DNA of 64,000 bases from Pseudomaricurvus sp033283175 (GTDB lineage Bacteria > Pseudomonadota > Gammaproteobacteria > Pseudomonadales > Cellvibrionaceae), in NCBI GenBank assembly GCA_033283175.1, contig JAWMQM010000002.1, positions 434,001 through 498,000 on the forward strand, written 5' to 3'. Below the pieces are notes generated by a model. That model did not search any database and had not been told where the DNA came from. It was given only the letters and a program-made list of their open reading frames with translations. Positions 59,162-64,000 of the stretch are shown in pieces. Position numbers and translations under genes: made by a program. Every line of letters starts with the position of its first letter. The first letter of the stretch is position 1.

Positions 59162-59904
59162 ACAAGTTCTCCATTCATTGTTGTTATAAGGGCCCGGGCC
59201 AGTGCCGCGGGCTGGGTAGTCATTGCCTGATGGCCGGCGTCGAGCTCGATAATACGTCTGGCCTGCAAACGTTGGGCAAACCGTTTCTGCCATGCTAATG
59301 GCAAAATGTTGTCCAGTGTGCAGGCAACATAGGTTGCCGGAAGCGGATCCGTTAACGTTGCCCAATCGTCTTTGGTGTAACTGCTGAGTGGCCACTGATC
59401 CCGTCCCAGTTGCTGACGGTAACGCTGGTACTGTGCCTCACTCATATCGTTGCAAAACAGGTAACGGTTGCGGGCCATGGGGTTGTCGGTGCGCAGTCCC
59501 GGGGCCCAGCCCACCTGATCGTCGTGTTCGCCGTGGCACCCGCTGCCCATCATCTGACCAACGGTCTGGCCCGGGAGGGGCAGCGAGCAACTGACATATA
59601 CCAGGTGACGAAACAGCCCGGGCTGACGTTGGTACAGGTAAGGCAGTACGGTTCCGGCCTGGGAGTGCCCGACCAGTACGCAGTCGCGCAGTTTGCTGGC
59701 CGTAATGTCTGCCAGTAGCTGGTCGATCAGCTCTTCAAAGCCCATTGCACTGGTATCCTGGCCCCGCTTATTACCACAGCCGGGAATGTCCAGTGCGAGG
59801 GCGTCAACCGAAGTGTGGGGCAGCTCCTGCCGCAGGGCATCCAGCAAATCCTGCCACACCCAGCCTCCCTGACCGCCACCGTGCAAAAAGACAAAGTTTG
59901 CCAT
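59158..59904 (-). CDS. alpha/beta hydrolase
   Basis: A 248-residue alpha/beta-hydrolase-fold enzyme. HGGGQGGWVW near the N-terminus forms the oxyanion region, the nucleophile is Ser in VGHSQAGTV (near residue 81), and LDAGHQAM near the C-terminus carries the catalytic His. It resembles the MenH/hydroxynitrile lyase-esterase branch. In this context, opening of a BVMO-made lactone or ester is a natural role. It lies between an SDR (15 bp upstream) and the coupled SnoaL-like gene. Confidence 0.85.
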   Translation of the reverse strand: MANFVFLHGGGQGGWVWQDLLDALRQELPHTSVDALALDIPGCGNKRGQDTSAMGFEELIDQLLADITASKLRDCVLVGHSQAGTVLPYLYQRQPGLFRHLVYVSCSLPLPGQTVGQMMGSGCHGEHDDQVGWAPGLRTDNPMARNRYLFCNDMSEAQYQRYRQQLGRDQWPLSSYTKDDWATLTDPLPATYVACTLDNILPLAWQKRFAQRLQARRIIELDAGHQAMTTQPAALARALITTMNGELV

Positions 59905-59919
59905 TACTGGAAACGTTCC

Positions 59920-60681
59920 TTAACCCGCGCTGATACCGTTATCGATATTGATAATGGAACCGTGGTAACCCTGCGCGGCATCGCTGGCAAGGAAAGCCAC
60001 CATGCGTGCGACATCGTCAACTTCATTAACACCGCGTAACGGTGTGATCCGGCCCAGCAGGCTGGGGTCCGGGTTCGGCAGGTTGCGCAGAGCCCCGGTC
60101 AGTGGCGTCAGCATGCCACCCGGTGCCACCGCGTTAAAACGAATGGGCTGGTGCATATACTCCATGGCCAGGGATTTGGTCATGTGATTGAGTGCCGCCT
60201 TGGTGGCGGAGTAGGCCGCCAGGTAGGCCTGCCCCATATGGGCAGCGCAGGAGCTGACATTCACCACCGCACCGTTGTGCTGCAGCAGATGTGGAATTGC
60301 CGCACGAATGAGCTTGAAGGGCGCACTGAGATTCACTGCCAGTGTGGTGTCCCACTGCTCATCGCTCATATCGGTGGTGTGCGTTGGCATAAACACCGCT
60401 GCCACATTGCAGAGGGCGTCCAGACGGCCAAAGGCGGCAACGCTATTGGCTACAATCGTGGCGCACTGACTGGTGTCTGCCAGGTTGGCGGCCTGCACCA
60501 GGGCCTTACGACCCCGTGTCCGCACTTTGGCGGCTACCGCCTCAAGTCCTTCGGTGTTGATGTCCACGAGACAAATATCAGCGCCGGCTTCTGCCAGCAG
60601 CAGGGCGGTCGCACGGCCGAGGCCAGAGGCCGCTCCGGTCACTATGGCGCACTTGTTGGTCATATCACTGGGAGTAAGCAT
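59920..60681 (-). CDS. short-chain dehydrogenase/reductase (3 of 3)
   Basis: A 253-residue SDR. TGAASGLG cofactor motif, Y157-SAT-K161 catalytic pair and a CLVDIN aspartate for NAD(H). The usual NNAG is replaced by NVAA, an uncommon but tolerated variant. An internal ATG six codons in is possible. It is part of the last minus-strand operon with the KstD-like flavoprotein, consistent with alcohol/ketone chemistry on a ring. Confidence 0.9.
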   Translation of the reverse strand: MLTPSDMTNKCAIVTGAASGLGRATALLLAEAGADICLVDINTEGLEAVAAKVRTRGRKALVQAANLADTSQCATIVANSVAAFGRLDALCNVAAVFMPTHTTDMSDEQWDTTLAVNLSAPFKLIRAAIPHLLQHNGAVVNVSSCAAHMGQAYLAAYSATKAALNHMTKSLAMEYMHQPIRFNAVAPGGMLTPLTGALRNLPNPDPSLLGRITPLRGVNEVDDVARMVAFLASDAAQGYHGSIINIDNGISAG

Positions 60682-60750
60682 TGGTTGAATCTCTATCGTC
60701 TTATCAGGTAATTAAATCACTGCGGCTTTTGTTGATCATTCGTACAGGGA

Positions 60751-62508
60751 TCAACCGCTCTGCTGACTGAGGTTAACACTCTGGAGTTCACCTACCTGCG
60801 GCGCCAGAGCCCGTACGCCGCCGTTGCCTTTCAGGGTTTCTGCAGCGCGCCAACCGGACCAGATACAGTCTGCCAGTGAGAGCCCGCTGACATAATAGTG
60901 GGAACAGATACCGACGGCCGTACGCCCGGCAGCAAACAGTCCTTCAACCGGCTGGCCGTTGTCATCCAGGACCTGGCCGCTGTCTTCGTCGCACACCAGG
61001 CCGCCCATGGTCAGGGCAGGGATGGGGGAGAGTTTAAGGGCCGCGCGGATGTCAGTGGCATAGAAGGGGCCAGTCTCGATTTTTTGCCGCAGCTTCTCAC
61101 TCTTGCAGAAAGGGTCTGGTGTGCCGGCATCGATGTCGCAATTGTAGTGGTGGATTGTGTTCGCCATGGCATCAGGGGGAACGCCGATTTTCTGCGCCAA
61201 TTCCTCCAGGGTGTCCGCACTGACCGTGTAGTCATTGAGAATGGCCTTGAACTGGACTTTCTGGAACAGCATTTTTTTCATGCTGGCGATCTCGTCCCGC
61301 ACCAGCGCCTGCAGGGGCTCATCCAGAATCAACCAGCCCTTACCTCCCGCTTTGCGGAACACTGCCTCGCCAGTACGGGCCCCGTAGAACTCCTCACTGA
61401 TCAGCCGCTCGCCATCCGGACCCACGGAACAGGATTTGGTCCAGGAGGCTGGCGGGTAGAGAAACTTCCAGGCGGACACCTGATGGAGGTGGTCGGCCTT
61501 GCCCCGGACGGTCATACCCAGCTTGATACCGGAGCCATCGTCAGCGATGGTACCCAGTGGAACCGATTGTAAAAACTCCGGTGCGGTTTTGCTCATCATG
61601 GTGCGGTTGTAGGTAAAGCCGCCGGCTGACAGCACCACGCCTTTATGCACACGAATGCGCAGGGTTTTGGCTTTGGTGTTTTCAATGTTTACGGCAGCCG
61701 CGTGCAGCTTGCCGGCTATCTGCAGCACGCCGGCAATGAGGTTTGCACCGAAGTTGTAATAGAAACTGTGCAACATTGAAGCGAGCCCTGACGGGATGCG
61801 TTTCACTTCCAACCCTATTATGTCACCACGGCTATCCACGATCATGCGGGTGGCACGGGTCTGGCGCAACAGGCGTACGTTGGGTTGCCGCTCGATGGAG
61901 TTCAGCAGGGGAGGCAAGAGGTAGTGACCGCTGAGCTTGGTGGGTTCACCGCCGGCTGGCGGCTTGGCCCGATGTCCGCGCTGTGCGGCTGGAGCCAATT
62001 GGCGTCCGGCCGGAGTGGTCTCGTTGCCGGAAAAGTACAGCGATGCATCATTAGGGTAGGAGGTTTTGTCATCGGTAGCCGGTCCCCCGAAGCGCGCACC
62101 GTGGCTCTCCAGCCAGGGCTGGAAGCTGGTACTGGCATGGGCGAAGCGCAACAGAGTGTCGGGGCGTACAATGTCACCGGTCTCAAAGGCGAGGTAGTTA
62201 GCCATATCCTGCGGCGTGTCCTTAATGCCGCATTCCTGCTGAGCCCTGGTGCCGCCGCCCATATAAACCACGCCGCCGCTCATCCTGCTGGCACCACCGC
62301 CCATGGCCCGGTCTATGGCAATCACCTGCAGGGAGTGGTCCTCAGCGGTTCGCAATGTGGCTGCGGCGCCCGCCATGCCCACACCCACGACCAGCACATC
62401 GCACTCTTTATCCCATTGGTAGTCATCCGGCGAGTCCACCACCATAGCGGTTTCCACCACGGTAGAGGTGGGTGTCAGATCATCCAGAAAGCAGTTTTCT
62501 GCACTCAT
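60751..62508 (-). CDS. FAD-dependent dehydrogenase, KstD / fumarate-reductase flavoprotein family
   Basis: A 585-residue flavoprotein from ATG 62508 (GGAG site). The FAD dinucleotide motif is VVGVGMAGAAA near residue 40, the ADP-binding segment GGGASRMSGG follows, and AAGRTAVGICSHYYVSGLSLADC near the C-terminus matches the flavin-closing block of 3-ketosteroid delta1-dehydrogenases. It should introduce or reduce a C=C next to a carbonyl. The exact class (KstD, KSTD-like or urocanate-type) is not settled by eye. Directly upstream is a CoA-ligase gene. Confidence 0.85.
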   Translation of the reverse strand: MSAENCFLDDLTPTSTVVETAMVVDSPDDYQWDKECDVLVVGVGMAGAAATLRTAEDHSLQVIAIDRAMGGGASRMSGGVVYMGGGTRAQQECGIKDTPQDMANYLAFETGDIVRPDTLLRFAHASTSFQPWLESHGARFGGPATDDKTSYPNDASLYFSGNETTPAGRQLAPAAQRGHRAKPPAGGEPTKLSGHYLLPPLLNSIERQPNVRLLRQTRATRMIVDSRGDIIGLEVKRIPSGLASMLHSFYYNFGANLIAGVLQIAGKLHAAAVNIENTKAKTLRIRVHKGVVLSAGGFTYNRTMMSKTAPEFLQSVPLGTIADDGSGIKLGMTVRGKADHLHQVSAWKFLYPPASWTKSCSVGPDGERLISEEFYGARTGEAVFRKAGGKGWLILDEPLQALVRDEIASMKKMLFQKVQFKAILNDYTVSADTLEELAQKIGVPPDAMANTIHHYNCDIDAGTPDPFCKSEKLRQKIETGPFYATDIRAALKLSPIPALTMGGLVCDEDSGQVLDDNGQPVEGLFAAGRTAVGICSHYYVSGLSLADCIWSGWRAAETLKGNGGVRALAPQVGELQSVNLSQQSG

Positions 62509-62598
62509 ATTTCGTTCTCCGGGCAACATCTTGCCTGCGGGCACCTGGGTAGTTAGCCCTGTATTATTATGATTTCCTGAGTGAAAGCCGCTGTCCTG

Positions 62599-64000
62599 TT
62601 ACTGGCTGAACAGCTGCTTCACTGCCGGGCGGTGGACTTTAAAAGAAGGGGTCTTCGGCAGCGTGTCCACAAAACGCCAGTGCACTGGCACATGGGTGGC
62701 CAGCAGGCGGTCGCGGAGGTGCTTCTCCAGCTCTTCGATAGCGGGTTGCCGGTGTCCGGACTTCACCTGTATAGCCGCGGCCGGCACTTCGGTCAGGCGC
62801 TGGTCGGGGATACCCACCACGCTGACGGCACTGATGTCGGGGTGTTCCAGCAAGGCTTTTTCGATGGTCTCCGGCAGCACTTTAAAACCGCCGCGCATGA
62901 TTGCACCGTCGGCGCGCCCGCAGATAAACAGAAAGCCGTCTGCATCAATAAGGCCGATGTCAGAGGTTCGAATCCAGTGCTCACCAATGCGCGGTGACAC
63001 CACTTCCAACAGGCCCTCTTCACCGCAGGGCAGCTCCTCAAAGCTGTCGGGGTGTACCACCCGGATTTTGAAACCACCTGGCAACACCCGGCCGACGCTG
63101 CCGAACTTACTTTGACCAAACTCGTGGTGCACAGCGCCGGTCATGGCGGTGACGGGACCGGCAAATTCGGTGGCGCCGTAGGAGAGCAGCACCGGGATGC
63201 CGTATTGCTCTTCAAAAGCCCGCTGTACCGTGGGATCCAGGGGCGCGGCGCCCACGCCCATGGTTTTGAGTGAGGCGAGATCTTCCTTGGGAATCTTCAT
63301 ATCCAGCAGCATCTGCAGGCCTGCCGGTGCCATGCCACTGGCGGCCGGGCGGTAACGCAGTATGTACTGGTGCCACTGGTCGACACTGAAACGATCCAGC
63401 AGCACCACTGGCTGACCTTTCACCAGCGCCGGCACTGTGGTGTAGATGCCGGTGATGTTACCGATGGGAAAGGCGAGGAAAGCAGGTGTCTCTTTACTGA
63501 AGTCGAAAGGCTCGCCGGACAAAATCTTTTCGCCCACAAAGAAGCGGCCAATCAGGTCGTAGGTAATGGGAAACTGTTTGGGGGCGCCAGTGGTGCCGCT
63601 GGTGAGAATCTGGATGTAAGCGCCGGCCTGCATGCTGGTGCTGGGGTTGGTCGAGGTTTCACAGCCGCTGACCATCTGCGCCTGCATATCATCAACAGCG
63701 ATGCCGGCGATGCCCAGGCGTTGCAGTGTCTCCACCACTTCAGGGGCAAAGTCGCGGCTGGCAGCGATCACCAGCGAAGGGCTCAGGGTTTCGATCTGTC
63801 GCGCCAGGCTGGTGGGCGACTGGAAGGCGTAGAGCATGTGAATGTTGCGTCCCCTGGACATAAGCCCGGTCAGTGCCGCCAGGGTCGAGGGACGGTTGCG
63901 CGGCACAAAGGTTACCGGAGCATCGGCGGCCAGGCCGCAACCATCCATCAGGCTGAGAAGCTGTTGGGCTACCCGGGCCAGTTCACCCCAGTTGTACCAT
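62599..64000 (-). CDS. AMP-forming acyl-CoA ligase, N-terminus cut by window
   Basis: At least 466 residues of an ANL-superfamily ligase; the reading frame stays open to the window edge (WYNWGELARVAQQL), so the start lies beyond base 64000. The P-loop ILTSGTTGAPKQFP, A5 motif LSYGATEF, hinge region GRADGAIMRGG and C-terminal Lys in TPSFKVHRP are all visible. It activates a carboxylate with ATP. It leads the operon with the KstD-like, SDR, hydrolase and SnoaL-like genes, so its substrate is probably an acid in the same route. Confidence 0.9.
   Translation of the reverse strand, partial: WYNWGELARVAQQLLSLMDGCGLAADAPVTFVPRNRPSTLAALTGLMSRGRNIHMLYAFQSPTSLARQIETLSPSLVIAASRDFAPEVVETLQRLGIAGIAVDDMQAQMVSGCETSTNPSTSMQAGAYIQILTSGTTGAPKQFPITYDLIGRFFVGEKILSGEPFDFSKETPAFLAFPIGNITGIYTTVPALVKGQPVVLLDRFSVDQWHQYILRYRPAASGMAPAGLQMLLDMKIPKEDLASLKTMGVGAAPLDPTVQRAFEEQYGIPVLLSYGATEFAGPVTAMTGAVHHEFGQSKFGSVGRVLPGGFKIRVVHPDSFEELPCGEEGLLEVVSPRIGEHWIRTSDIGLIDADGFLFICGRADGAIMRGGFKVLPETIEKALLEHPDISAVSVVGIPDQRLTEVPAAAIQVKSGHRQPAIEELEKHLRDRLLATHVPVHWRFVDTLPKTPSFKVHRPAVKQLFSQ

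Overview
The window is GC-rich chromosomal DNA of a Gram-negative bacterium. Signal peptides, two lipoproteins, ANR/FNR-type sites, GTAGGAGC-type extragenic palindromes and a dense set of catabolic oxygenases fit a marine gammaproteobacterium, perhaps a Halieaceae or Spongiibacteraceae relative. That placement is inference: there is no rRNA or other marker gene here. No tRNA, rRNA, CRISPR array or complete insertion sequence was seen.

Layout. 1-4571: ordinary small genes (CoxG-like, thioesterase, fatty-acid hydroxylase, acetyltransferase, membrane proteins). 4721-6505: an AT-rich four-gene block on the minus strand whose last stop codon lies 3 bp from a 117-bp sequence with the layout of an integron attC site; no integrase is present. 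6991-22126: a Rieske oxygenase divergent from an amidohydrolase, a TauD-type dioxygenase, two tandem Baeyer-Villiger monooxygenase plus Rieske pairs, a ThDP enzyme and an aldehyde dehydrogenase. 22453-28409 (minus): SDR, MFS transporter, ThDP enzyme and a UGSC-family pair, divergent from the first of two IclR regulators. 29341-35568: second IclR gene, TauD, SDR, Old Yellow Enzyme and a third ThDP enzyme. 35906-44561 (minus): an eight-gene CoA operon (Rieske, family III CoA-transferase, acyl-CoA dehydrogenase, CitE-like lyase, CoA-transferase, two crotonases, CMD protein) divergent from a GntR/HutC regulator. 45769-54823: LysR divergent from ScoAB and a MaoC-type hydratase, then TauD divergent from a CoA ligase and a fifth Rieske enzyme, and a second CMD protein. 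54936-58603: envelope genes, including three tandem copies of a tiny secreted protein, each behind the same dyad. 58640-64000 (minus): SnoaL-like protein, alpha/beta hydrolase, SDR, KstD-like flavoprotein and a truncated CoA ligase.

Working together. About 50 kb carries five Rieske alpha subunits, three Fe/2-oxoglutarate oxygenases, two BVMOs, three ThDP enzymes, an ene-reductase, a KstD-like dehydrogenase and a full set of CoA enzymes, but no aromatic ring-cleavage dioxygenase, no Rieske beta subunit and no ferredoxin or reductase. The inferred job is stepwise oxidation of an alicyclic, terpenoid, steroid-like or branched substrate: hydroxylation, ketone formation, Baeyer-Villiger or ThDP C-C cleavage, aldehyde oxidation, CoA activation and beta-oxidation. 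The substrate cannot be read from sequence. The most unusual points are the shared Glu-for-Asp change in all five Rieske enzymes, the altered ThDP motif in all three ThDP enzymes, recurring operator-like dyads across the oxygenase promoters, the attC-bounded cassette and the triplicated secreted microprotein.
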